10,269 bases of DNA, from positions 32,247 through 42,515 of the forward strand of contig MGNQ01000004.1 of assembly GCA_001796865.1 (NCBI GenBank), in the 5' to 3' direction. Shown here piece by piece: positions 1 to 6,660 of the stretch. The stretch's first letter is position 1, and each line of letters starts with the position of its first letter. This stretch comes from Chloroflexi bacterium RBG_16_56_11. GTDB lineage: Bacteria > Chloroflexota > Dehalococcoidia > Dehalococcoidales > RBG-16-60-22. A program made the position numbers and the translations under genes. The notes under the pieces were generated by a model. That model did no database searches. It was not told the DNA's origin and was given only the letters and a program-made list of their open reading frames with translations.

Positions 1-69
1 CATAATCCTGGTCTCGCGTTCTCGGCGGAGGACCCGGGCTGTTTTACCGCTGTCCGCTGTTTTCATCAT
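1..69 (-). CDS. N-terminus of an unrecognised protein, cut by window edge
   Basis: Reading leftwards, an ATG at 69-67 (followed at once by a second ATG at 66-64) opens a frame of 23 codons that runs off the window at base 1 without a stop. The start is supported by a strong Shine-Dalgarno, GGAGG at 79-75, five bases before the first ATG. It lies 21 bases after the stop of the MarR gene on the same strand, so the two are probably co-transcribed and this gene may be the regulator's partner or target. The visible residues are basic and polar (MMKTADSGKTARVLRRERE and on), with no signal peptide or membrane segment. That is too little to assign a family. Confidence 0.6.
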   Translation of the reverse strand, partial: MMKTADSGKTARVLRRERETRIM

Positions 70-90
70 TCTCTCCTCCCTCCCGTTTTT

Positions 91-585
91 TTATTTAATC
101 TTGACGGTCTCTAAGTCTGAAAGTATAGTAGGCCGGTACTTTTTGCCGAGCGATTGGTACGCTTTCACCTGCAACTTTTTCAGTACTTTCTGCAGCGCTT
201 TTTTATCCCTCTCGGTAAGATCGCCGAATATTTCTTCCACTGATCTCCTGGTAATGGATTGGAACAATGCTCGTCCTTTTTCCGTGATGTTGACGTTATA
301 CTGGCGGGAGTCGGAGGCGCTCCTGATTTTTTTTACGAGGCCTTGTTTGGCCATCCGGCCTACCAGCGTGGAAATGGAATGGTGCTGGCGCATCGTGATA
401 TTCACTATCTCCTGGATAGTGGCCTTGCCGCCGCTCTGGTGCAGTATGTCCAGCACGTGGGCCTGTTCCGGCGTCATTCCGAATCGGGCCAGCTCTTTTT
501 CACGCGAGCGTGAAATCACGAATCGCGTATGGTCCAGCAGTCTCCACAATCTAAAATCGGTATCTTTGTCTGTGGTGTCACTCAT
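91..585 (-). CDS. MarR-family transcriptional regulator
   Basis: This 164-residue protein has the normal MarR length. A helical dimerisation segment (about residues 10-35) precedes a winged helix-turn-helix. The recognition part is about 55-82 (IQEIVNITMRQHHSISTLVG), and the wing at 83-103 carries the family's DxR signature (D92, R94) followed by the NITEKGRALF motif. A charged helical C-terminal region completes the dimer interface. Such proteins usually repress their own and neighbouring genes and release DNA on binding small, often aromatic, ligands; the ligand here is unknown. It starts with ATG at 585 with a modest AGGA about 12 bases upstream. It is divergent from the tandem-cupin gene across 179 bases holding an inverted repeat that could be its operator, and it precedes a partial gene in the same direction. 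The family call is firm; the target is inferred. Confidence 0.92.
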   Translation of the reverse strand: MSDTTDKDTDFRLWRLLDHTRFVISRSREKELARFGMTPEQAHVLDILHQSGGKATIQEIVNITMRQHHSISTLVGRMAKQGLVKKIRSASDSRQYNVNITEKGRALFQSITRRSVEEIFGDLTERDKKALQKVLKKLQVKAYQSLGKKYRPTILSDLETVKIK

Positions 586-764
586 CCGCGCCAGTTATCC
601 TCGCTTTAACCTGAGACAAGACTATTTTATTAGATATCGCCTCAAATTGGTAGTTCCGGATGAGTTGCCTTTAGTTTGCTGGCGAAATTATATCACATAT
701 GATAGGATATCGCTATTGAATACACCGCATCCCGGGATGCTTTACGAGAAAGGAAGCAGCGATA
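586..764. promoter_or_regulatory. Divergent control region between MarR gene and tandem cupin
   Basis: This AT-rich gap separates two divergent starts. On the minus strand a perfect TATAAT lies at 692-687. Next to it is an inverted repeat, TATCA (691-695) CATA TGATA (700-704), placed where a repressor would block that promoter. GATATCGC occurs twice as a direct copy (633-640 and 706-713). On the plus strand a weak candidate is TTGCCT (665-670) with TATATC (689-694) at 18-base spacing, also touching the inverted repeat. The cupin Shine-Dalgarno is AGGA at 751-754. Autoregulation by the MarR protein is inferred from position and symmetry only. Confidence 0.45.
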
Positions 765-1688
765 ATGGCGGAATCAGTTTATGAAAAATATGCCGTGAGG
801 AAGCCTCTTTACGAAGCCGGTCCCGGGATTAAGAAGCGTCAGAGTCCTACCATGACTTTCATGAGCAGCCGGCAGGTCCCGGAAGCCAGCTATTACATCG
901 AGCTGGGCTGGATATACGATGTCCCCGAGCCGAACCCCCATATTTTCGAGCACGTCCATGATTTCGATGAGATTGTCCTTCACTGGGGCGGCAATCCGGA
1001 TGTGCCGCAGGACCTCGGCGGGGAGATTGAGTTCTACATCGGCGGCCAGCCCATTACTTTCAACACCACTACCAGTATTTTCATACCCCGGGGTGTTCCC
1101 CACGGCCCGTTGACCTGGAAAAAGTTCCGCTTTCCCCATATCGAGATGGCCATGATGCTGGGCACCGGCGACCCCTTCAAAGGCTGGGCTAAAAGCGGCA
1201 TCCGGGAAGAAAAAAGGACCTTGCCCCGGAAGACCGAAAAATTCGACTTCGAGCAATATGTCATCCGCAGTCCCATGCGTGAGGCCGGGAGGGGATTCAA
1301 AAAGGGACGTCAGAGCCCGACCATGACCTACATGAGCCGCACCCAGATAAACGTCGCCAACTACTACATCGAGTTCGGCTGGATCTGGGACGTCGTCGAG
1401 CCGGGTATCCCTGCCATGATCCATAAAAAGTTCGACGAGATTGTCCTGCACATCGGCGGCGACCCCAAAGACCCCGAAGATTTAGGTGGTGATATGCGCT
1501 TCGGCATGGGCGACGACCTTCTCTCGTTCAATAAGAGCTATGGCATGTATGTCCCCCGCGGATTAAAGCATGGCCCGCTAATCTGGGATAAGGTCCGGAA
1601 GCCCTTTATCGAGATGGCCATCATGCTCGACTGCGGCACCATGCAGGAGGGCTGGGGGGATAGCTTTCTTACCCCGCCCGGACGATAA
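765..1688 (+). CDS. Tandem-repeat bicupin protein of unknown function
   Basis: The 307-residue protein is an internal duplication of a cupin domain of about 136 residues: residues 6-141 align with 162-297 through shared blocks RQSPTMT, YYIE.GWI.DV, FDEIVLH, DLGG, PRG..HGPL and EMA.ML. Repeat A keeps both classic cupin motifs: H63-V-H65-xxx-E69 with a glycine seven residues on, and P108-R-G-V-P-H113, giving the normal 3-His/1-Glu metal set. Repeat B keeps E225 and H269, but the HxH is replaced (I219-H220-K221), so its metal site is probably lost or altered. There is no signal peptide, so it is likely cytosolic. It starts with ATG at 765 after AGGA at 751-754 and is divergent from a MarR gene that may control it. 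It resembles the single cupin at 9268-9744. Substrate is unknown; a dioxygenase, isomerase or ligand-binding role are all possible. Confidence 0.85.
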   Translation: MAESVYEKYAVRKPLYEAGPGIKKRQSPTMTFMSSRQVPEASYYIELGWIYDVPEPNPHIFEHVHDFDEIVLHWGGNPDVPQDLGGEIEFYIGGQPITFNTTTSIFIPRGVPHGPLTWKKFRFPHIEMAMMLGTGDPFKGWAKSGIREEKRTLPRKTEKFDFEQYVIRSPMREAGRGFKKGRQSPTMTYMSRTQINVANYYIEFGWIWDVVEPGIPAMIHKKFDEIVLHIGGDPKDPEDLGGDMRFGMGDDLLSFNKSYGMYVPRGLKHGPLIWDKVRKPFIEMAIMLDCGTMQEGWGDSFLTPPGR

Positions 1689-1716
1689 AATCGCCTCTGC
1701 CCGTTACGCTGACCGG

Positions 1717-1785
1717 GAGTCAATGTAATAACGTTGGAAGGGCGGCACCGCCTTTCGCGGGCAGGCCGTCGTTGTCTGTTGACTC
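1717..1785 (+). other. Potential structured RNA or palindromic element between cupin and elp3
   Basis: The gap between the two genes has perfect 7-base arms, GAGTCAA (1717-1723) and TTGACTC (1779-1785). Nested inside are AACG (1730-1733) with CGTT (1770-1773). These enclose two hairpins: 1738-1754, six pairs with one bulged G, and 1757-1769, GCGG with CCGT. Together they make a geometrically consistent three-way junction. There is no U-run after it, so it is not a standard terminator for the cupin gene. Short GC-rich helices arise by chance; only the outer arms are striking. See findings. Confidence 0.3.
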
Positions 1786-1806
1786 AAGCCTCGAATCTGT
1801 TAAACT
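1779..1806 (+). promoter_or_regulatory. Candidate promoter for elp3
   Basis: TTGACT (1779-1784, five of six to the -35 consensus) and TAAACT (1801-1806, four of six to the -10) are 16 bases apart. Transcription would start near 1813, giving a leader of about 27 bases. The -35 overlaps the right arm of the inverted repeat described at 1717-1785. Confidence 0.4.
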
Positions 1807-1821
1807 GGGATTAGCTCCCAG
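1805..1821 (+). other. Hairpin just before the elp3 Shine-Dalgarno
   Basis: CTGGGA (1805-1810) and TCCCAG (1816-1821) form a perfect six-pair stem with loop TTAGC. It is followed by TCTATTTT, an imperfect T-rich run, then GAGG at 1831-1834. It could be a weak terminator for read-through from the cupin gene or a leader hairpin; the sequence does not decide. Confidence 0.3.
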
Positions 1822-1839
1822 GTCTATTTTGAGGCTGAT

Positions 1840-3228
1840 ATGAGGAAATCTACCCGCACTATCTCCGGCGTGACGCCGCTGGCCGTGATGGCCCGCCCCG
1901 TAAGCTGCCCGGGGAAATGCCTTTATTGCCCCACCTACCCCGATGCCCCGCAGAGCTACACCCCGGAATCGCCGGCGGTGATACGGGCGCGTACCTGCGA
2001 TTACGATGCCCGCCGCCAGGTCGAGCTCCGCTTGCAGGTCTTTGAGGAAATGGGCCATCCCACCGATAAAATCGAGCTGATTATCATGGGCGGCACTTTT
2101 CTGGCCCAGCCGGAGGACTACCAGCACCGGTTTGTCAGGGACTGCTATGACGGCCTTAACGGGACCGATTCACCTACTCTGGAAGCGGCTAAAAAATACA
2201 ACGAGACGGCGCGGCACCGTTGCACCGGACTCTGTATCGAGACGCGGCCGGACTGGTGCGGCCAGGCCGAGATACAGCGGATGTTTGAGTTCGGCGCCAC
2301 GAGGGTCGAGCTCGGCGTCCAGACCCTGGACGATGATATCTTCCGACTGGTGGGCCGGGGACATGGCGTCGCCGAGGTCGCCCGGGCCACCGCTTTGCTC
2401 CGGGAGCATGGCTTCAAGGTCTATTATCACTGGATGCCCGGCCTGCCCGGCTCCACGCCGGAAAAAGACCTGGAGATGTCCCGGCGACTTTTTGAAGACA
2501 CGCGGTTCCGTCCCGACGGCCTCAAACTCTACCCCACCATGGTGGTCGCCGGCACCGGACTGGAGAGCTGGTACCGGGAGGGCCGCTATGTTCCTTACGA
2601 TGACGATATCATGGTCAAGCTGATTATCGGCATCAAGTCTATCGTCCCGGAATATGTGCGCATTTCCCGGGTGCTCCGTGATATCCCCTCGAAGTTCATC
2701 GTGGCCGGGCTCAAGGACTCTCTGCGGGACGTCGTCCGCGACCGGATGAAGCGGGACGGCGTCGAGTGTCGCTGTACCCGGTGCCGGGAGTACGGCCACC
2801 GTGTCCGGGACGGCAGGAAAACCGGCGCCCCCCGGCTCGTCCGCCGCGATTACGACGCCTCCGGCGGGACAGAGGTCTTCCTCTCTTTCGAGGATGATGG
2901 AGGGACGCTTTTCGGCCTGTTACGTCTGCGCCTCCAGCCAGGGCCTGTCCCGGCCTTGCGCCATCTGGATAACGGGAAATCGGCCGTCATCCGTGAGCTC
3001 CATGTCTTCGGCCCGGAGGTGCCCCTCAGTGAGAAACGCTCGGAGGCCGCCCAGCATAAAGGCCTGGGCAAGGCCCTGCTCCTTGAGGCGGAAAGAATAG
3101 CCCGCGACGAGTTCCGGTCCGGCAGGATGTTCGTCCTGAGCGGGACTGGCGCCCGCGAGTACTACCGCGAGTCCGGCTATACCTTGCAGGGCGACTACAT
3201 GGTCAAAGAGCTCGGCACGCTCGCGTAA
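1840..3228 (+). CDS. elp3: Elp3: tRNA U34 carboxymethyl-modifying radical SAM/acetyltransferase
   Basis: At 462 residues this is the short, stand-alone bacterial form of Elp3, close in size to the structurally studied Dehalococcoides enzyme. The family uses SAM-derived radical chemistry and acetyl-CoA to place a carboxymethyl group on uridine 34 of tRNAs. The N-terminal radical SAM domain has the cluster motif C23-xxx-C27-xx-C30 and the IIMGGTFL strand (81-88). A cysteine cluster C310, C312, C315 matches the zinc-binding linker. The C-terminal GNAT domain (about 345-460) has the acetyl-CoA loop HKGLGKALL (406-414) and YYRESGY (441-447). All key motifs are present and it looks functional. The ATG at 1840 has GAGG five bases upstream (1831-1834). 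Its stop lies two bases from the stop of the convergent zincin gene. Confidence 0.96.
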   Translation: MRKSTRTISGVTPLAVMARPVSCPGKCLYCPTYPDAPQSYTPESPAVIRARTCDYDARRQVELRLQVFEEMGHPTDKIELIIMGGTFLAQPEDYQHRFVRDCYDGLNGTDSPTLEAAKKYNETARHRCTGLCIETRPDWCGQAEIQRMFEFGATRVELGVQTLDDDIFRLVGRGHGVAEVARATALLREHGFKVYYHWMPGLPGSTPEKDLEMSRRLFEDTRFRPDGLKLYPTMVVAGTGLESWYREGRYVPYDDDIMVKLIIGIKSIVPEYVRISRVLRDIPSKFIVAGLKDSLRDVVRDRMKRDGVECRCTRCREYGHRVRDGRKTGAPRLVRRDYDASGGTEVFLSFEDDGGTLFGLLRLRLQPGPVPALRHLDNGKSAVIRELHVFGPEVPLSEKRSEAAQHKGLGKALLLEAERIARDEFRSGRMFVLSGTGAREYYRESGYTLQGDYMVKELGTLA

Positions 3229-3230
3229 AA

Positions 3231-3593
3231 CTAGCCCAGTCCGAGCTCCTCGAGCCTGGCGTCGCTGATGCCGAAGTGGTGGGCTATCTCGTGAATGACC
3301 ACCCTTTCCACTTCGGCGACGATTTCGTTATCGTTTTTGCAGAACGACTCGATTGCCTTCTGGAAGACGGTGACTTTGTCCGGCGTGACGAATCCGTAGT
3401 TATTGCCCCGTTCGGTCAGGGGCACACCCTCATACAGTCCCAGTAGCGTTTCGCCCCGTTTACCACCCCTGAGCTGCGCGCGCGTGGGCGTATCTTCTAC
3501 GACGATGTCGATGTTTTCCAGCCTTTCCCGGAACTCCTCGGGGAGGTTTTCGATTGCCTGCTCTACCAGTCTCTCAAATCTCCGGCTGTCCAT
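3231..3593 (-). CDS. Minimal zincin-like metallopeptidase family protein
   Basis: This 120-residue protein belongs to the small bacterial zincin family (Zincin_1, formerly DUF1025; recalled family). It ends in an extended zinc motif H101-E102-xx-H105-xx-G108-xx-D111 (HEIAHHFGISD), where the two histidines and the aspartate would bind zinc and E102 would be the catalytic base. Acidic helical sequence (5-27) and a mixed central region with TLLGLYEGVPL (49-59) precede it, as usual in the family, and the length is normal. No physiological substrate is established for the family. Its ATG at 3593 lies inside the end of the MBL gene, a 20-base overlap, with GAGGA seven bases upstream, so the two are translated from one message and perhaps coupled. 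No signal peptide is visible. Confidence 0.9.
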   Translation of the reverse strand: MDSRRFERLVEQAIENLPEEFRERLENIDIVVEDTPTRAQLRGGKRGETLLGLYEGVPLTERGNNYGFVTPDKVTVFQKAIESFCKNDNEIVAEVERVVIHEIAHHFGISDARLEELGLG

Positions 3594-4386
3594 TGGTTGT
3601 TTCCTCGTCCAGTTTCGTCAGGTCGAACTTCATCCCGTCCCGGGCCGCGATGACCTTCACTCCCGTCTGCTTTGATAGCTCCTCGGCGATAAGCCAGGGG
3701 TGTGCCTGCCAGACGTGCATCCCGAAGTGGCTCAGGATGGCGATGCGGGGCTTAATCTCCACGAGCAGGCGGGCGACGTCCGGCGCGGACAGGTGGTCGA
3801 CCGGCGGCCGTGGTTCCGTCAGCACCATGTTGATGATAAGCAGCTCCACGGCGTAGTGCCGCGCCAGTTCCGCGAAATAGCGCGTATCGGCGATATACGC
3901 GAAGGTATGCCGGGTGGCGTGAAACACGATACCGTAGGTCTCCACCGGGTGTATGTGCCTCACGGGGGTTGAGAAGGATACCTTCCCCGCGGTATAAGAT
4001 TTGCCCGCTTCCAGGATGACGGTCTCCTCCAGGTAGTTTTTCAGGTAAGAGAACACGACCGGCTCGGAATCCAGCGCGTCCGCCGGGGCGAAAAACCGCC
4101 CGCGCTTTCTGAATCCGCCGTTGGTCATCGCCTCTATCATCACGTTGGCGTCCGCCGAGTGGTCGAGGTGCCGGTGGGATAGGATGATGGCGCTTAGCTT
4201 TTCTGCGTTGAGTTTTCTCTTGGTCGATTGCACGAGGCTCCCCGGGCCCGGGTCGAGCAGGATTTCCGTGCCGTTCAAACTCAGCCAGAGGCCGCCGGAC
4301 GCCGCCAGTTGGCGGCTCACCATGAACCGCGCCCCGGCCGTCCCCAGGAACGTTATCGTGTCCGTCGTGCTGGCCTGGTTGTTCAT
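3574..4386 (-). CDS. MBL-fold metal-dependent hydrolase
   Basis: This 270-residue metallo-beta-lactamase-fold protein starts with the family's ITFLGTAGAR strand (11-20), which makes it closer to RNase Z/PhnP-like members than to beta-lactamases. The metal motif is H71-R-H73-L-D75-H76 in SHRHLDHSADAN. Further likely ligands are H144 or H146 (RHIHP), D167 (YIADTRY) and H220 (ILSHFGMHVW), so both metal sites look complete. H198 (VDHLS) may be a catalytic or substrate residue. No signal peptide is seen. Likely substrates are phosphodiesters or related small esters, but none can be assigned. It starts with ATG at 4386 after an AAAGGG-type site, is divergent from the flavodoxin gene, and overlaps the downstream zincin gene by 20 bases. 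Confidence 0.88.
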   Translation of the reverse strand: MNNQASTTDTITFLGTAGARFMVSRQLAASGGLWLSLNGTEILLDPGPGSLVQSTKRKLNAEKLSAIILSHRHLDHSADANVMIEAMTNGGFRKRGRFFAPADALDSEPVVFSYLKNYLEETVILEAGKSYTAGKVSFSTPVRHIHPVETYGIVFHATRHTFAYIADTRYFAELARHYAVELLIINMVLTEPRPPVDHLSAPDVARLLVEIKPRIAILSHFGMHVWQAHPWLIAEELSKQTGVKVIAARDGMKFDLTKLDEETTNGQPEI

Positions 4387-4403
4387 CCTGTTTTACCCTT
4401 TCC

Positions 4404-4432
4404 ATGATAAGAGATAAGTCGCTGTTTTACAA
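4404..4432 (-). promoter_or_regulatory. Candidate promoter for the MBL-zincin pair
   Basis: On the minus strand TTGTAA (4432-4427, four of six) and TATCAT (4409-4404, five of six) have the ideal 17-base spacing. The start point near 4398 leaves a very short leader that would include only part of the AAAGGG ribosome site, which lowers confidence. Confidence 0.35.
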
Positions 4433-4467
4433 TCCGCGACCAGACACCAAGTTTGTTCGCGCCGGGC

Positions 4468-4496
4468 TTGTTATCTCCCCCGAAGAGATGTATATT
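4468..4496 (+). promoter_or_regulatory. Candidate sigma70 promoter for flavodoxin
   Basis: TTGTTA (4468-4473) and TATATT (4491-4496, five of six) are exactly 17 bases apart. Transcription would start near 4503, about 26 bases before the chosen ATG and just upstream of the ribosome site. Confidence 0.5.
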
Positions 4497-4517
4497 AGTT
4501 GGGTATCACCTTTCTAT

Positions 4518-4523
4518 GGAGGT
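4518..4523 (+). promoter_or_regulatory. Ribosome binding site fixing the flavodoxin start
   Basis: GGAGGT lies five bases before the ATG at 4529. This favours that start over an in-frame TTG at 4499, which would add ten residues and lies upstream of the predicted transcription start. Confidence 0.75.
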
Positions 4524-4528
4524 GGAAT

Positions 4529-4975
4529 ATGAAGGTTCTGGTAATCTATGACTCGCTCTACGGCAACACAGAAAAAATCGCCAGGGCTATCGCCGGCGCA
4601 GTGACCGGCGATGTCAAGCTGCTCCGCGTCGGCGAGGCAAATGTCGCGGAGATAGGCACCGTCGACCTTCTCATCATGGGCTCGCCGACCCAGGGGGGCC
4701 GGCACACCAAGGCCATGCGGGATTTCCTGGATAAAATCCCGGCGGGCTCCCTGAAAAACGTGAAAGTGGCCGCCTTCGACACTAGGATTAAGACCATGCT
4801 GGTGAAAATTTTCGGCTACGCCGCCGGGCGTATCGCGGATACCTTGAAAGATAGGGGAGGTACTCTCATCGCCCCGCCGGAAGGATTCATCGTCAAAGGT
4901 ACTAAAGGTCCGGAGGGCGACGGTGAGATGGAGCGTGCCGCTGCCTGGGCAAAGCAGATAACCGGAAATAAATAA
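4529..4975 (+). CDS. Flavodoxin-domain protein
   Basis: This 148-residue single-domain flavodoxin is of normal length. The FMN phosphate loop is at residues 7-14 (YDSLYGNT, matching the S/T-x-x-GNT pattern) right after the first strand MKVLVI. The second flavin loop is MGSPTQGGR (about 50-58), and AAFDTR marks the strand before the third. It would be a soluble one- or two-electron carrier for anaerobic redox enzymes, although some family members act as quinone reductases or protoporphyrinogen oxidases. Start choice rests on the ribosome site at 4518-4523. It stands alone between divergent MBL and downstream PAS-STAS genes, the latter with its own strong promoter, so no partner can be read from context. 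Confidence 0.92.
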   Translation: MKVLVIYDSLYGNTEKIARAIAGAVTGDVKLLRVGEANVAEIGTVDLLIMGSPTQGGRHTKAMRDFLDKIPAGSLKNVKVAAFDTRIKTMLVKIFGYAAGRIADTLKDRGGTLIAPPEGFIVKGTKGPEGDGEMERAAAWAKQITGNK

Positions 4976-4996
4976 AAATCTGGCCTCTGCAATTCG

Positions 4997-5026
4997 TTGA
5001 CATTTCATTTTACCCCTATATATACT
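4997..5026 (+). promoter_or_regulatory. Strong sigma70-type promoter for the PAS-STAS / CoA-transferase operon
   Basis: A perfect TTGACA (4997-5002) is followed 18 bases later by TATACT (5021-5026, five of six). An overlapping TATATA (5019-5024) gives a 16-base alternative. The start would be near 5033, giving a leader of about 70 bases before the ATG at 5102. This is the best -35/-10 pair in the window. Confidence 0.65.
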
Positions 5027-5101
5027 TAGGTATTAAGAACAATATCCTTCGATACAAGTTTTTCGGGAGCGAGTCTGGTAAAATAGGAGGTAGAGATACT
5101 C

Positions 5102-5920
5102 ATGGAAAAACAAACATCTTCCCACCGCGGCGGTCACCTGGAGGCTTTGCTTAACGGTTGCCCCGATGCGATTCTGGCCATCGATGCCGAGGGGATAATC
5201 AAGTTTGCCAATAAAGAGGCCTGTAAACTCACCGAGCGTAACATGAACGAGCTCATCGGCGAGAGCATCGTCGAGGTGTACGAGAACCTCGGCGCCGCCC
5301 GCGAAGCCAACCGGAAAATCCACGAGGCTGGCGGAACCATTCATGACATGGAGACCAAGACGAGGACGAAATCGGGCAAGCTGGTCCCGGTGCGCGTCTC
5401 GGCATCGCATCTCTATGATAGCAGCGGCAAATATATCGGTGGAGTAGGCTATTTCGCCAAGTACCGGCCGTGGGCTAGCGCCGAGGTTCAGGTCAAGGCC
5501 CGCGTTGATGAGCTGGAAGCCAAGCTCGATAAGTGGAAGGCCCTGGCGGCTCCCGTCTTCGAGCTTTATCCGGGACTGTCGGTGATGGTGGTCGTCGGCC
5601 ATCTCGATGTCGACCGCTTTGAGGACATCACGGTCAACCTGCTTAATCATGTCGAGAGCGTAAATTCGAGGGTGGTATTGCTTGACCTTTCTGCCACTGT
5701 CGTTGACGACGAGGCGGTGGCGAACCAGCTTGTCAAAGCTATAAGGACTGTCCGTTTGCTCGGGGCCGAGTGTATTATCGCCGATGTGCAGGCTAACCTT
5801 GCCCGCGCCCTGGAGCCTCATTTGTCGGAGCTTGGCGCGCTCAAGTCCTACGCCTGTATGGAAATTGCGCTCGAAGCGGCGTTGAAGTCCCTGGGTTACG
5901 AAATACGCCGGAAAGACTAG
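5102..5920 (+). CDS. PAS-STAS sensor protein, RsbR-like
   Basis: The 272-residue protein has an N-terminal PAS domain (about 11-121, with DAILAIDAEGIIKFANKEAC and the VPVRVSASHL / GYF.KY end). A charged, likely coiled-coil linker (about 127-146) leads to a C-terminal STAS domain (about 148-268) that matches the RsbR pattern VV.LD......VA..L..A.R.....GA.CI. In RsbR-type stressosome proteins the N-terminal domain senses and the STAS domain is phosphorylated by RsbT on two threonines. Aligned from memory, those positions here are E204 and A236, so phospho-control looks lost. No RsbS, RsbT or RsbX is in view. Start ATG at 5102 follows GGAGGT at 5086-5091. The first CoA-transferase gene starts 15 bases after its stop, so it may regulate or sense for that enzyme. 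Confidence 0.88.
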   Translation: MEKQTSSHRGGHLEALLNGCPDAILAIDAEGIIKFANKEACKLTERNMNELIGESIVEVYENLGAAREANRKIHEAGGTIHDMETKTRTKSGKLVPVRVSASHLYDSSGKYIGGVGYFAKYRPWASAEVQVKARVDELEAKLDKWKALAAPVFELYPGLSVMVVVGHLDVDRFEDITVNLLNHVESVNSRVVLLDLSATVVDDEAVANQLVKAIRTVRLLGAECIIADVQANLARALEPHLSELGALKSYACMEIALEAALKSLGYEIRRKD

Positions 5921-5924
5921 GACC

Positions 5925-5930
5925 AGGAGG
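5925..5930 (+). promoter_or_regulatory. Ribosome binding site supporting a TTG start
   Basis: AGGAGG lies five bases before the TTG at 5936, the ideal spacing. No ATG or GTG in this frame is nearby, so the site decides the start of the A subunit. Confidence 0.75.
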
Positions 5931-5935
5931 AGGGT

Positions 5936-6637
5936 TTGGACAAAGTATATCCCAGCCTGGATGCTGCCGTGGCTGACATCCCTGACGGTGCTTCTATCGC
6001 CATCGCTGGTTTCTTTACCGCCGGTACGCCTTCCCCGCTCATCCGGGCCCTGGCCAAACGGGGCGTTAAGGACCTCACTATTATCTGCATGCAGATGGGC
6101 CCGGGTAACGAAGATATCAACCAGCTCATCGTCAACAAGCAGGTCAAAAAGGCCATCTGCAACTACCCCTTTTACCGCTCCGCCACCCGCGGCGCGAACT
6201 CCCCCGCCGAGCAGGCAGTGCGCGCCGGCGAGATAGAGATGGAAGTCTGTCCCATGGGCACATTTTCCGAGAAGTTGCGCGCTGCCGGGGCGGGCATCGC
6301 TGCTTTTTACACCCCCACCGGCGTCGGCACCGTGGTGGAAGAGGGCAAGGAGAAGAGGAAATTCGGCGACCGCGAGTATCTCCTGGAGCTGGCGATCAAG
6401 CCGGACTATGCGTTTGTATATGCCTATAAGGCCGACACCATCGGTAACCTGAGCTGCCACAAGACCGCCCGCAACTATAATCCGGAGATGGCCGCTGCCG
6501 GCCGGATTACCATCGCCGCCGTGGAGAATATCGTCAGACCCGGCGAAATTGACGGCGACATGGTCCATATTCCCGGTGTCTACGTACAGAGGGTGGTCAA
6601 GGTGGACCGGCCCAAGTATTTCCCCACCATCGACTGA
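5936..6637 (+). CDS. 3-oxoacid CoA-transferase, subunit A
   Basis: At 233 residues this is a full-length A subunit of a family I (SCOT/AtoD-type) CoA-transferase, which moves CoA between a 3-oxoacid or short-chain acyl-CoA and a carboxylate. Visible signatures are SIAIAGFFTAGTPSPLI (20-36) for the CoA-binding loop, the AAFYTPTGVGTVV block (122-134), and ADTIGNLSCHKTARNYNPEM (166-185). It begins at a TTG codon, backed by AGGAGG five bases upstream, and lies 15 bases after the PAS-STAS stop. The B subunit follows after 23 bases, so the two should form the usual heteromer. Acceptor and donor cannot be told from sequence; acetoacetate/succinate, acetate and other acids are all possible. It is probably cytosolic. 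Confidence 0.93.
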   Translation: MDKVYPSLDAAVADIPDGASIAIAGFFTAGTPSPLIRALAKRGVKDLTIICMQMGPGNEDINQLIVNKQVKKAICNYPFYRSATRGANSPAEQAVRAGEIEMEVCPMGTFSEKLRAAGAGIAAFYTPTGVGTVVEEGKEKRKFGDREYLLELAIKPDYAFVYAYKADTIGNLSCHKTARNYNPEMAAAGRITIAAVENIVRPGEIDGDMVHIPGVYVQRVVKVDRPKYFPTID

Positions 6638-6643
6638 TTCCCT

Positions 6644-6648
6644 GGAGG
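6644..6648 (+). promoter_or_regulatory. Ribosome binding site for the TTG-started B subunit
   Basis: GGAGG lies 12 bases before the TTG at 6661, longer than usual. No better in-frame start exists near it, and protein similarity to the family begins within a few residues of this codon. Confidence 0.55.
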
Positions 6649-6660
6649 AGAGATAGGACA

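Noticed and set aside
101..784. A 227-codon plus-strand frame across the MarR gene and the divergent gap.
   Set aside because: It is the complement of a well supported MarR gene, has no family-like features and would cover the divergent promoter region.
1738..1754. GC-rich hairpin after the bicupin gene as a terminator.
   Set aside because: The stem has a bulge and a T-run of only three bases follows, so it is described as part of a possible larger fold.
4499..4528. Upstream TTG start for the flavodoxin.
   Set aside because: It adds ten residues before the conserved first strand, lies at the predicted transcription start and has no ribosome site, while the ATG at 4529 has GGAGGT at ideal spacing.
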